Assembly (NCBI GenBank): GCA_960531495.1
Contig: OY482866.1
Span: forward strand, 248,001 to 312,000
Length of the DNA: 64,000 bases
Reading direction: 5' to 3'
Origin: Zeus faber
Lineage: Eukaryota; Chordata; Actinopteri; Zeiformes; Zeidae
Part shown: positions 55,701 to 63,794 of the stretch, one piece after another
Layout of the letters: every line of letters begins with the position of its first letter
Numbering within the stretch: the stretch's first letter is position 1
Position numbers and translations under genes: made by a program
The notes under the pieces: model-generated
The model's database searches: none
Told to the model about the DNA's origin: nothing
What the model saw: only the letters and a program-made list of their open reading frames with translations

Positions 55701-58064
55701 GATTGAAAGAAATATTGAAAAAAAGAAAGATTGAAAGAAAGATTGAAAGACTGAAGGAAAGAATGAAAGAAAGATTGAAAGAAAGATTGAAAGAAAGATT
55801 GAAAGAAAGAAAGATTGAAAGAAAGATTGGAAGATTGAAAGATTGAAAGAAAGAATGAAAAATTGAAAGAAAGAATGAAAGAACGATTGAAAGAAAGAAT
55901 GAAAGAATGAAAGAAAGATTGAAAGATTGAAAGAAAGATTGAAAGAAAGATTTAAAGAAAGATTGAAAGACTGAAAGAAAGAATGAAAGAAATAATTAAA
56001 GAAAGATTGAAAGAACGAATGTAAGAAAGATTGAAAGATTGAAAGATTGAAATAAAGATTGAAAGTTTGAAAGAAAGATTGAAAGAAAGATTTAAAGAAA
56101 GAAAGATTGAAAGAAATATTGAAAGAAAGATTGAAAGAATTAACAAAAGAAAGATTGAAAGAAAGAATGAAAGAAAGATTGAACGATTGGAAGAAATATT
56201 GAAAGAAAGATAGATTGAAAGTAAGATAGATTGAAAGAAAGAATGAAAGAAAGATTGAAAGATTTAAAGAATGAATGAAAGAAAGATTGAAAGATTGAAA
56301 TATTGAAAGAAAGAATGAATGAAAGATTGAAAGATTGAAAGAAAGATTGAAAGATTGAAAGATTGAAATAAAGATTGAAAGTTTGAAAGAAAGATTGAAA
56401 GAAAGATTGAAAGAAAGAAAGAAATATTGAAAGAAAGATTGAAAGAAAGATTGAAAGAAAGAAAGATTGAATGATTGAATGATTGAAAGAAAGACTGAAA
56501 GAAAGAATGACGGACAGAAAGATTGAAAGAAAGAATGAAAGAAAGATTGAAAAAAAGATTGAAAGATTAAACAATTGAAAGAAAGATTGCAAGAAAGATG
56601 GAAAGAATGAAAGATTGAAATAATGATTGAAAGTTTGAAAGAAAGATTGAAAGAAAGATTTAAACAAAGAAAGATTGAAAGTAAGAAAGATTGAAAGAAA
56701 TATTGAACGAAAGATTGGAAGAAAGGATGAAAGAAAAATTGAAAGAAAGATTGAAAGAAAGATTGAAAGAATGATTTAAACAAAGAAAGATTGAAAGTAA
56801 GAAAGATTGAAAGAAATATTGAACGAAAGATTGAAAGAAAGGATGAAAGAAAGATTGAAAGAAAGATTGAAAGATTGAAATATTGAAAGAAAGAATGAAA
56901 GAAAGATTGAAAGATTGAAAGAAAGATTGAAAGTTTGAAAGATTGAAATAAAAATTGAAAGTTTGAAAGAAAGATTGAAAGAAAGATTTAAAGAAAGATT
57001 GAAAGACTGAAAGAAAAAATGAAAGGCAGATTGAAAGAAAGATTGAAAGATTGCAAGAAAGAATGAAAGAAATATTGAAAGATTGAAATATTGAAAGAAA
57101 GAATGAAAGAAAGATTGAAAGATTGAAAGAAAGATTGAAAGATTGAAAGATTGAAAGATTGAAATAAAGATTGAAAGTTGAAAGAAAGATTGAAAGATTG
57201 AAAGAAAGATTGAAAGAAAGATTGAAATAAAGATTGAAAGTTTGAAAGAAAGAAAGAAAGATTGAAAGAAAGATTGAAAGAAAGATTGAAAGAAAGATTG
57301 AAAGAAAGAATGAAACAAAGATTGAAATAAAGAATGAAAGAAAGATTGAAAGAAAGATTGAAAGAAAGAAAGATTGAAAGATTGAATGATTGAAAGAAAG
57401 ACTGAAAGAAAGAATGACGGACAGAAAGATTGAAATAAAGAATGAAAGAAAGATTGAAAAAAAGATTGAAAGATTAAACAATTGAAAGAAAGATTGCAAG
57501 AAAGATGGAAAGAATGAAAGATTGAAATAATGATTGAAAGTTTGAAAGAAAGATTGAAAGAAAGATTTAAACAAAGAAAGATTGAAAGTAAGAAAGTTTG
57601 AAAGAAATATTGAACGAAAGATTGAAAGAAAGGATGAAAGAAAGATTGAAAGAAAGATTGAAAGATTGAAAGAAAGATTGAAAGAAAGATTGAAAGATTG
57701 AAAGAAAGATTGAAAGAAAGATTGAAAGAATGATTTAAACAAAGAAAGATTGAAAGTAAGACAGATTGAAAGAAATATTGAACGAAAGATTGAAAGAAAG
57801 GATGAAAGAAAGATTGAAAGAAAGATTGAAAAAAAGAAACATTGAAAGAAAGATTGAACGACTGAAGGAAAGAATGAAAGAAAGATTGAAAGAAAGATTG
57901 AAAGAAAGATTTAAACAAAGAAAGATTGAACGTAAGAAAGATTGAAAGACATATTGAACGAAAGATTGAAAGAAAGGATAAAAGAAAGATTGAAAGAAAG
58001 ATTGAAAGATTGAAAGAAAGATTGAAAGAAAGATTGAAAGAATTAAATATTGAAATAATGATTG
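49798..58064. repeat. 8267-bp tandem duplication, copy 2
   Basis: This copy abuts copy 1 and contains the same nested structure in the same order. Identity ends at about 58,090, where AAAGAAAGATTT is found in place of AAAGAAAAATTG. No indel was found between the copies: the offset of 8267 is the same at all landmarks checked from 41.5 to 49.8 kb. Confidence 0.92.
52748..56065. repeat. Nested 1660-bp tandem duplication (within copy 2)
   Basis: This is the 8267-bp image of 44,481-47,798, with sub-copies at 52,748-54,407 and 54,408-56,065. The GAAAGACAAAG junction (c at 54,407) and the two sub-copy differences are kept. The 1660-bp event must therefore predate the 8267-bp duplication. Confidence 0.88.
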
Positions 58065-58090
58065 AAGTTTGAAAGAAAGATTGAAAGAAA

Positions 58091-58879
58091 GATTTAAACA
58101 AAGATAGATTGAAAGTAAGAAAGATTGATAGAAATATTGAACGAAAGATTGAAAGAAAGGATGAAAGAAAGATTTAAACAAAGATAGATTGAAAGTAAGA
58201 AAGATTGAAAGAAATATTGAACGAAAGATTGAAAGAAAGGATGAAAGAAAGATTGAAAGAAAGATTGAAAAAAGAAAGATTGAAAGAAAGATTGAAAGAA
58301 AGATTGAAAGAATTAAATATTGAAATAATGATTGAAGTTTGAAAGAAAGAATGAAAGAAAGATTGAAAGATTGAAAGATTGAAAGAAAGAACGAAAAATT
58401 GAAAGAAGGAATGAAAGAACGATTGAAAGAAAGAATGAAAGAATGAAAGAAAGATTGAAAGATTGAAAGAAATATTGAAAGAAAGAGAGAATGAAAGTAA
58501 GAAAGATTGAAAGAAAGATTGAAAGTAATAAAGATTGAAAGAAAGAATGAAAGAAAAATTGAAAGATTGATAGATTGAAAGAAAGATTGAAAGAAAGATA
58601 TAAAGAAAGATTGAAAGACTGAAAGAAAGAATGAATAAAAGAATTAAAGAAAGATTGAAAGATTGAAAGATTGAAAGAAAGATTGAAAGAAAGAAAGATT
58701 TATAGAAAGAATGAAAGAAAGATTGAAAAAAGATTGAAAAAAAGAAAAATTGAAAGAAAGATTGAAAGAAATATTGAAAGACTGAAGGAAAGAATGAAAG
58801 AAAGATGGAAAGAAAGATTGAATGAAAGAAAGATTGAAAGTAAGAAAGATTGAAAGAAATATTGAAAGAAAGATTGAAA
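58091..58879. repeat. Satellite stretch right of the large duplications
   Basis: Word composition is the same as the rest of the array, with tags AACAAAGATAG, GATATAAAG and GAACGAAAAATTG. The segment near 58,480-58,700 (GAGAGAATG, GTAATAAAG, GAATAAAAGAATTAAAG) resembles the 720-bp block at the left edge, so left-edge-type sequence reappears here. No gene or insertion is seen. Confidence 0.7.
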
Positions 58880-59557
58880 GATTGAAAGAAAGAATGAAAG
58901 AAAGATTGAAAGATTGAAAGATTGAAAGATTGAAAGAAAGAATGAAAGAAAGAGTGAAAGATTGAAAGAAAAATTGAAAGAAAGATTGAAAGATTGAAAG
59001 ATTGAAAGAAAGATTGAAAGTTTGAAAGAAATATTGAAAGACTGAAAGAAAGATTGCAAGAAAGATTGAAAAAAGAAAGAAAGATTGAAAGATTCAATGA
59101 AAGAAAGATTGAAAGATTAAAAGAAAGAATGAAAGAAAGATTGAAAAATTGAAAGATTGAAAGAAAGACTTAAAGAAAGAAAGAACGATTGAAAGAAAGA
59201 TTGAAAGAAAGATTGAAAGATTGAAAGAAAGAATGAAAGAAAGATTGAAAGATTGAAAGATTGAAAGATTGAAAGAAAGAATGAAAGAAAGAGTGAAAGA
59301 TTGAAAGAAAAATTGAAAGAAAGATTGAAAGATTGAAAGATTGAAAGAAAGATTGAAAGTTTGAAAGAAATATTGAAAGACTGAAAGAAAGATTGCAAGA
59401 AAGATTGAAAAAAGAAAGAAAGATTGAAAGATTCAATGAAAGAAAGATTGAAAGATTAAAAGAAAGAATGAAAGAAAGATTGAAAAATTGAAAGATTGAA
59501 AGAAAGACTTAAAGAAAGAAAGAACGATTGAAAGAAAGATTGAAAGAAAGATTGAAA
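58880..59557. repeat. 339-bp tandem duplication (two copies)
   Basis: Sequence from 58,881 recurs at 59,220. Shared tags are GAAAGAGTG, ACTGAAAGAAAGATTGCAAG at 59,041 and 59,380, GATTCAATG, and AGACTTAAAG followed by AGAACGATTG. The two copies look nearly identical. Confidence 0.85.
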
Positions 59558-59639
59558 GAAAGAAAGATTGTAAGAAAGAATGAAACAAAGATTGAAATAA
59601 AGAAAGAAAGAAAGATTGAAAGAAAGATTGAAAGAAAGA
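59558..59639. repeat. Short satellite spacer
   Basis: This is ordinary word sequence with ATTGTAAG and AACAAAG variants between the 339-bp and 531-bp duplications. Nothing else is visible. Confidence 0.6.
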
Positions 59640-60701
59640 TTGAAAGACTGAAAGAAAGAATTAAAGAAAGATTGAAAGTTTGAAAGAAAGAATAAAAGAA
59701 TTAAAGAAAGATTGAAAGAAATATTGAAAGAAAGAATGAAAGAAAGATTGAAAGATTAAACAATTGAAAGAAAGATTGCAAGAAAGATTGAAAAAAGAAA
59801 GATTGAAAGAAATAATGAAAGATAGATTGAACGATTGGAAGAAATATTGAAAGATAGAAAAATTGAAAGTAAGAAAGATTGAAAGAAATAATGAAAGAAA
59901 GATTGAAAGATTGAAAGAAAGAATGAAAGAAAGATTGAAAGATTGGAAGAAATATTGAAAGATAGAAAAATTGAAAGAAAGAAAGATTGAAAAAAAGAAT
60001 TAAAGAAAGATTGAAAGATTGAAAGAAAGAATGAAAGAAAGATTGAAAGATTGAAAGGTTGAAATATTGAAAGAAAGAATGAAAGAAAGATTGAAAGATT
60101 GAAAGAAATATTGAAAGAAAGAGAGATTGAAAGAAAGATTGAAAGTTTGAAAGAAAGATTGAAAGAAAGATTGAAAGACTGAAAGAAAGAATGAAAGAAA
60201 GATTGAAAGTTTGAAAGAAAGAATAAAAGAATTAAAGAAAGATTGAAAGAAATATTGAAAGAAAGAATGAAAGAAAGATTGAAAGATTAAACAATTGAAA
60301 GAAAGATTGCAAGAAAGATTGAAAAAAGAAAGATTGAAAGAAATAATGAAAGAAAGATTGAACGATTGGAAGAAATATTGAAAGATAGAAAAATTGAAAG
60401 TAAGAAAGATTGAAAGAAATAATGAAAGAAAGATTGAAAGATTGAAAGAAAGAATGAAAGAAAGATTGAAAGATTGGAAGAAATATTGAAAGATAGAAAA
60501 ATTGAAAGAAAGAAAGATTGAAAAAAAGAATTAAAGAAAGATTGAAGGATTGAAAGAAAGAATGAAAGAAAGATTGAAAGATTGAAAGATTGAAATATTG
60601 AAAGAAAGAATGAAAGAAAGATTGAAAGATTGAAAGAAATCTTGAAAGAAAGAGAGATTGAAAGAACGATTGAAAGTTTGAAAGAAAGATTGAAAGAAAG
60701 A
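59640..60701. repeat. 531-bp tandem duplication (two copies)
   Basis: AAGTTTG occurs at about 59,678 and 60,209 and GATTAAACAATTG at 59,754 and 60,285, both at 531-bp spacing. The words AACGATTGGAAG, GATAGAAAAATTG and GAGAGATTG follow in the same order in each copy. Divergence begins near 60,702 (GATTTAAAG). Confidence 0.83.
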
Positions 60702-60895
60702 TTTAAAGAAAGAAAGATTGAAAGAAATATTGAAAGAAAGATTGAAAGATTGAAAGAAAGATTGAAAGAAAGAATGAAAGAAAGATTGAACGATTGAAAT
60801 ATTGAAATAAAGAATGAAAGTTTGAAAGAAAGATTGAAAGAAAGTTTTAAAGAAAGAAAGAAAGATTGAAATAAATAATGAAAGAAAGATTGAAA
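60702..60895. repeat. Satellite spacer
   Basis: This is word sequence with single-base register slips (AAAGTTTTAAAG, ATAAATAATG). It holds no gene or insertion and separates the 531-bp and 212-bp duplications. Confidence 0.6.
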
Positions 60896-61319
60896 GAAGG
60901 AATGAAAGAATGAAAGAAAGATTGAAAGATTGAAAGAAATATTGAAAGAAAGAACAATTGAAAGATTGAAAGAAAGAATGAAAGATTGAAAGAAAGATTG
61001 AAAGATTGAAAGAAAGATTGAAAAAATGAAAGATTGAAAGAAAGAATAAAAGAAAGATTGAAAGAACGATTGAAAGATTGAAAGAAAGAATGAAAGAAAG
61101 ATTAAAGGAAGGAATGAAAGAATGAAAGAAAGATTGAAAGATTGAAAGAAATATTGAAAGAAAGAACGATTGAAAGATTGAAAGAAAGAATGAAAGATTG
61201 AAAGAAAGATTGAAAGATTGAAAGAAAGATTGAAAAAATGAAAGATTGAAAGAAAGAATAAAAGAAAGATTGAAAGAACGATTGAAAGATTGAAAGAAAG
61301 AATGAAAGATTGAAAGAAA
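60896..61319. repeat. 212-bp tandem duplication (two copies)
   Basis: GAAGGAATGAAAGAATG begins at 60,896 and, as GAAGG, at 61,108. Both are followed by GAACAATTG or GAACGATTG, then AAAAAATGAAAG and GAATAAAAGAAAG in the same order. This is the shortest clear higher-order unit, and it lies near the right edge of the array. Confidence 0.82.
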
Positions 61320-61986
61320 CATTGAAAGAAAGATTGAAAGATTGAAAGAAAGAATGAAAGAGAGATTGAAAGATTGAATGAAAGATTGAAAGATGGATTG
61401 AAAGATTGAAAGATTGAAAGAAAGATTGAAAGAAAGATTGAAAGTTTGAAAGAAAGATTTAAAGAAAGATTGAAATATTGAAAGAAATATTGAAAGAGAG
61501 AAAGATTAAAAGTAAGAAAGATTGAAAGAAAGAATGAAAGAAAGATTGAATGATTGAAAGATTGAAAGAAAGATTGAAAGAAAGAAAGATTGAAAGAAAG
61601 AATGAAAGATTGAAAGAAGGAATGAAAGAAAGAATGAAAGAAAGATTGAAAGAAAGATTGAAAGAAATATTGAAAGAAAGAAAGATTGAATGTAAGAAAG
61701 ATTGAAAGAAAGAATGAAAGAAAGATTGAAAGATTGAAAGAAAGATTGAAAAAAGAAAGATTGAAAGAAAGATTGAAAGAAAGATTGAACGACTGAAAGA
61801 AAGAATGAAAGAAAGATTGAAAGATAGATTGAAAGAGAGATTGAAAGAAATATTGAAAGACTGAAAGAAAGAATGAAAGAAAGATTGAAAGAAAGATTGA
61901 AAGAAAGAAAGAAAAATTGAAAGAAAGATTGAAAGATTGAAAGAAAGATTGAAAGAACGATTGAAATAAAGGAGAACGAAAGAAAG
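61320..61986. repeat. Right-edge satellite without clear higher-order structure
   Basis: Words remain GAAA/GATT/GAAT, but I could not find an exact longer period. Tags present include GATGGATTG, GAGAGATTG, AACGACTG and AAGGAGAACG. No gene is visible. Confidence 0.65.
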
Positions 61987-62036
61987 GTTGATCCATTAAC
62001 ATCAGCACAACCCCATTGTGTTTATTGTTCTATGAT
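61987..62036. other. Short non-satellite island near the array edge
   Basis: About 50 bp of ordinary mixed sequence, including ATCCATTAACATCAGCAC and TTTATTGTTCTATG, interrupts the array. About 60 bp of satellite words then resume up to 62,095. It may be original flanking DNA into which a last short satellite piece was placed, or a small insertion. It has no coding capacity and no recognisable motif. Confidence 0.7.
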
Positions 62037-62095
62037 AAGATTGAAAGAAAGATTGAAAATAAGATTGAAAGAAACAAAGATTGAAAGAAAGATTT

Positions 62096-62235
62096 AAAAA
62101 AAATGAGTACTAGTCACTTTTAAAAAATCATTTGTCCTATGGATTAAATGCCATACACACTTGCATCTCTCCCCTCCCACCCCACACACATTCACATGAC
62201 CAATCCTCCCAACACCCACACACACATGCGTACAT

Positions 62236-62272
<37 letters not shown>

Positions 62273-62296
62273 CACAGGAATAAATGTACCCGTACA
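62096..62296. other. Non-repetitive transition segment with CA-rich tract
   Basis: About 200 bp of AT-rich then C-rich sequence lies between the satellite edge and the LTR. It starts with a short A run, has a pyrimidine-rich part (CTCTCCCCTCCCACCCC near 62,167) and then CA repeats. I see no gene. It is the only apparently single-copy host DNA in the window. Confidence 0.6.
62237..62268. repeat. (CA)16 microsatellite
   Basis: Sixteen uninterrupted CA dinucleotides follow a shorter interrupted CA-rich stretch at about 62,213-62,226. A locus this long is likely to vary in length between individuals. Confidence 0.95.
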
Positions 62297-62401
62297 TGTT
62301 AGGCCCACGGCCTCCCAGCGCCACTAGAGGCCGCCCTTGCCCCATCTGCAGCTCCCTACTCAGACCCAATTGCACACACCTGGGATCAATTACCCGCACT
62401 G

Positions 62402-62407
62402 TATTTA
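62402..62407 (+). promoter_or_regulatory. Possible TATA-like box of the LTR
   Basis: TATTTA lies about 105 bp into the LTR and upstream of the AATAAA signal, a plausible place for the element's core promoter. The assignment rests on position and a weak consensus only. Confidence 0.3.
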
Positions 62408-62479
62408 GCCCCAGCTTCCTAGCCATTCCTTGCCAGACCGTCAACTAGCTTTCCCCGAGTTGCATCGCGATTGGCTCCC

Positions 62480-62563
62480 TTCCTAGTTCCTAGTTCCTAG
62501 TTCCTAGTTCCTAGTTCCTAGTTCCTAGTTCCTAGTTCCCAGTTCCCAGTTCCAAGTTCCTAG
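62480..62563 (+). repeat. Heptamer minisatellite TTCCTAG x12 inside the LTR
   Basis: Eight perfect TTCCTAG units (62,480-62,535) are followed by TTCCCAG, TTCCCAG, TTCCAAG and a final TTCCTAG. The array is 84 bp. Variant units cluster at the 3' end while the 5' part is homogeneous, as expected from slippage expansion from that side. Confidence 0.95.
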
Positions 62564-62752
62564 TTTATGTCTTGTTCTCGCCTTCCCTTCACCTGTCTGT
62601 CTCCGCTTGTCGACCAGGACTCTCCACCCAGCCTGGTTCCCCGTCTCTCCACCCGGATCCTGGACCCCATCTCCTGGTCATCATCGTCCCTGCCCTGCCC
62701 TGCTCCATCCCCTCCCGACCAGGTCCCCCCGGCCAGCTCCACCGTCCCAGTT

Positions 62753-62758
62753 AATAAA
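62753..62758 (+). terminator. LTR polyadenylation signal AATAAA
   Basis: A perfect AATAAA is followed about 20-40 bases later by a GT-rich stretch (62,778-62,800), the usual layout of a metazoan cleavage and polyadenylation site. Its place about 70 bp before the proposed LTR end fits the R/U5 boundary. Confidence 0.65.
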
Positions 62759-62846
62759 CATCCCTTGCCTGCCTCCCGTGTCCCTGTGTCGTGCGTTTGG
62801 GTTCCTCCCTGTTCGGGTCGTGACAGTACGGTCTGGCCAGGAAAAC

Positions 62847-63794
62847 ATGGACCCAGCCGACACAGAAGGGCTCCGCCGCGCACTCCGGGACAGAGGAGTG
62901 TTGCTTGGGCAACATGACCGGGTCCTCCGGGACATCGCGGAACACCTCCGGACCATCTCTGCGGCCATCAGCAGCCTGCAGGGCCCTCCGGCCCCCGTGG
63001 CCTCCCCTGCTCCTCCGACCTGCCCTCCTTCCCCCACCAGGGCTCCCAGCGCCTCTCTCGTTCCCCCTGAGCCCCACGTTCCGGCTCCAGCGCCTTACGA
63101 CGGCGATTTCGGCACCTGCCGCGCCTTCCTTGTGCAGTGCGCGGTGGTTTTCCAACAGCGGCTGTCGTCGTACGACTCCGATAGTGCCCACATCGCGTTC
63201 CTCATCTCCTGCCTGAGAGGGGCGGCTCTCGGCTGGGGTTCCGCGGTTTGGAGTCAGGGGGGTCCCGTGAGTCTCTCCTACGATCTGTTTACCCGCGAAA
63301 TGAGGAGAGTCTTCGACCACCCAGTTTGCGGCAAGGAGGCCGCCAGAAGACTCCTCTCCCTCCGCCAGGGTTCCCGTAGCGTCGCCTCCCTCGTCGTCGA
63401 GTTCAGGACTCTAGCCGCGGAAAGCGGCTGGAATGACGGAGCCCTGCAGGACGTGTTCCAGCGTGCCCTGAACGACGAGTTGCGGGACGAGCTGGCACGG
63501 CGGGACGAGCCCACGGACCTGGACCAACTAGTGGAGACCTCAATCCGCCTGGACAACCGGCTACGGGAGCGCCATCGCGAGAGGGAGGGGGCGAGCCTCC
63601 AGTCCGTGCCTCCCGCCTGGGCGGCCACGCCCCAGTCTCCAGCGCCCGCTACTCTTGGGCGCCGCACAAGTCCCCCGACTCTCTCCGATGCCGAGCCAAT
63701 GCAGCTTGGTCGCTCCCGGATCTACCCAGAGGAGCGAGCACGCCGCCTACAGACCGGTGCCTCTCTGTATTGCGGTCGGCTGGGACACCTCTGA
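62847..63794 (+). CDS. gag: Ty3/gypsy-type retrotransposon Gag, truncated by a stop in the zinc knuckle
   Basis: This is the capsid/nucleocapsid polyprotein of a fish-type LTR retrotransposon; it would assemble particles and bind element RNA in the cytoplasm. The ATG at 62,847 (MDPADTEG) is chosen because it has a good context (A at -3, G at +4), lies just after the LTR and starts the usual gag N-terminus. The frame upstream to 62,607 is only stop-free LTR sequence. The product is 315 residues. Residues 1-45 are charged and probably helical, 46-83 a Pro/Ala/Ser-rich linker, and 84-235 the retrotransposon gag (capsid-like) domain, with YDGDFGTC at 84-91, Trp130, Trp135 and an EFRTLAAESGW motif at 185-195. 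A basic, Pro-rich tail leads to a CCHC knuckle: Cys309 and His314 fit, but the first Cys position (306) is Ser, and a TGA at codon 316 precedes the last Cys position (319). It is probably a dead or dying copy. Confidence 0.8.
   Translation: MDPADTEGLRRALRDRGVLLGQHDRVLRDIAEHLRTISAAISSLQGPPAPVASPAPPTCPPSPTRAPSASLVPPEPHVPAPAPYDGDFGTCRAFLVQCAVVFQQRLSSYDSDSAHIAFLISCLRGAALGWGSAVWSQGGPVSLSYDLFTREMRRVFDHPVCGKEAARRLLSLRQGSRSVASLVVEFRTLAAESGWNDGALQDVFQRALNDELRDELARRDEPTDLDQLVETSIRLDNRLRERHREREGASLQSVPPAWAATPQSPAPATLGRRTSPPTLSDAEPMQLGRSRIYPEERARRLQTGASLYCGRLGHL

Larger units (their letters stand above)
1..62095. repeat. Giant (GAAA/GATT/GAAT)-word satellite array, ~62 kb
   Basis: Almost every position can be parsed into four-base words starting with G (GAAA, GATT, GAAT), joined as 8-bp (GAAAGATT) and 12-bp (GAAAGAAAGATT, GAAAGAAAGAAT) units on the + strand. 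C is rare, and whole 60-base lines (for example 1501-1620) have none. The rare C-containing words (GACTGAAAG, AAACAAAG, TTGCAAG, GACGGACAG, AACGATTG) recur in the same order in distant places and mark higher-order copies. Only three non-satellite stretches interrupt it: two copies of an interspersed fragment and a ~50-bp island near the right end. The array looks like a degenerate (GAAA)n tract amplified through longer and longer units. I do not recognise it as a named satellite. It continues off the left edge, so the true length is unknown. Confidence 0.97.
62297..62825 (+). mobile_element. 5' long terminal repeat
   Basis: The proposed left edge begins TGTTAGG and the right edge ends CGTGACA, giving imperfect terminal inverted ends (TGTTA and TGACA) and a length of 529 bp. 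The LTR holds a TATTTA promoter-like box, a heptamer minisatellite and an AATAAA polyadenylation signal followed by a GT-rich tract, in the order expected of U3-R-U5. The boundaries are inferred, since the matching 3' LTR is outside the window. Gag starts 21 bp after the proposed right edge. Confidence 0.65.

Noticed and set aside
1-62095. CRISPR array or bacterial direct repeats
   Set aside because: There are no constant repeats separated by unique spacers and no cas genes, and the right flank is a eukaryotic-type retrotransposon.
1-62095. Telomeric array
   Set aside because: No TTAGGG or CCCTAA tracts are present, and the words are GAAA/GATT/GAAT.
62094-62444. Minus-strand frame of 116 codons with a Cys-Val run
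   Set aside because: The Cys-Val run is the CA microsatellite read backwards, and the rest is LTR antisense.
62607-62846. An 80-residue N-terminal extension of gag
   Set aside because: It is LTR sequence that happens to be open in frame. The ATG at 62,847 has a better context and gives the typical gag start.
63792-63794. A programmed readthrough stop between gag and pol
   Set aside because: The TGA lies inside the zinc knuckle, not after it, and the knuckle has already lost a Cys. Decay is simpler.
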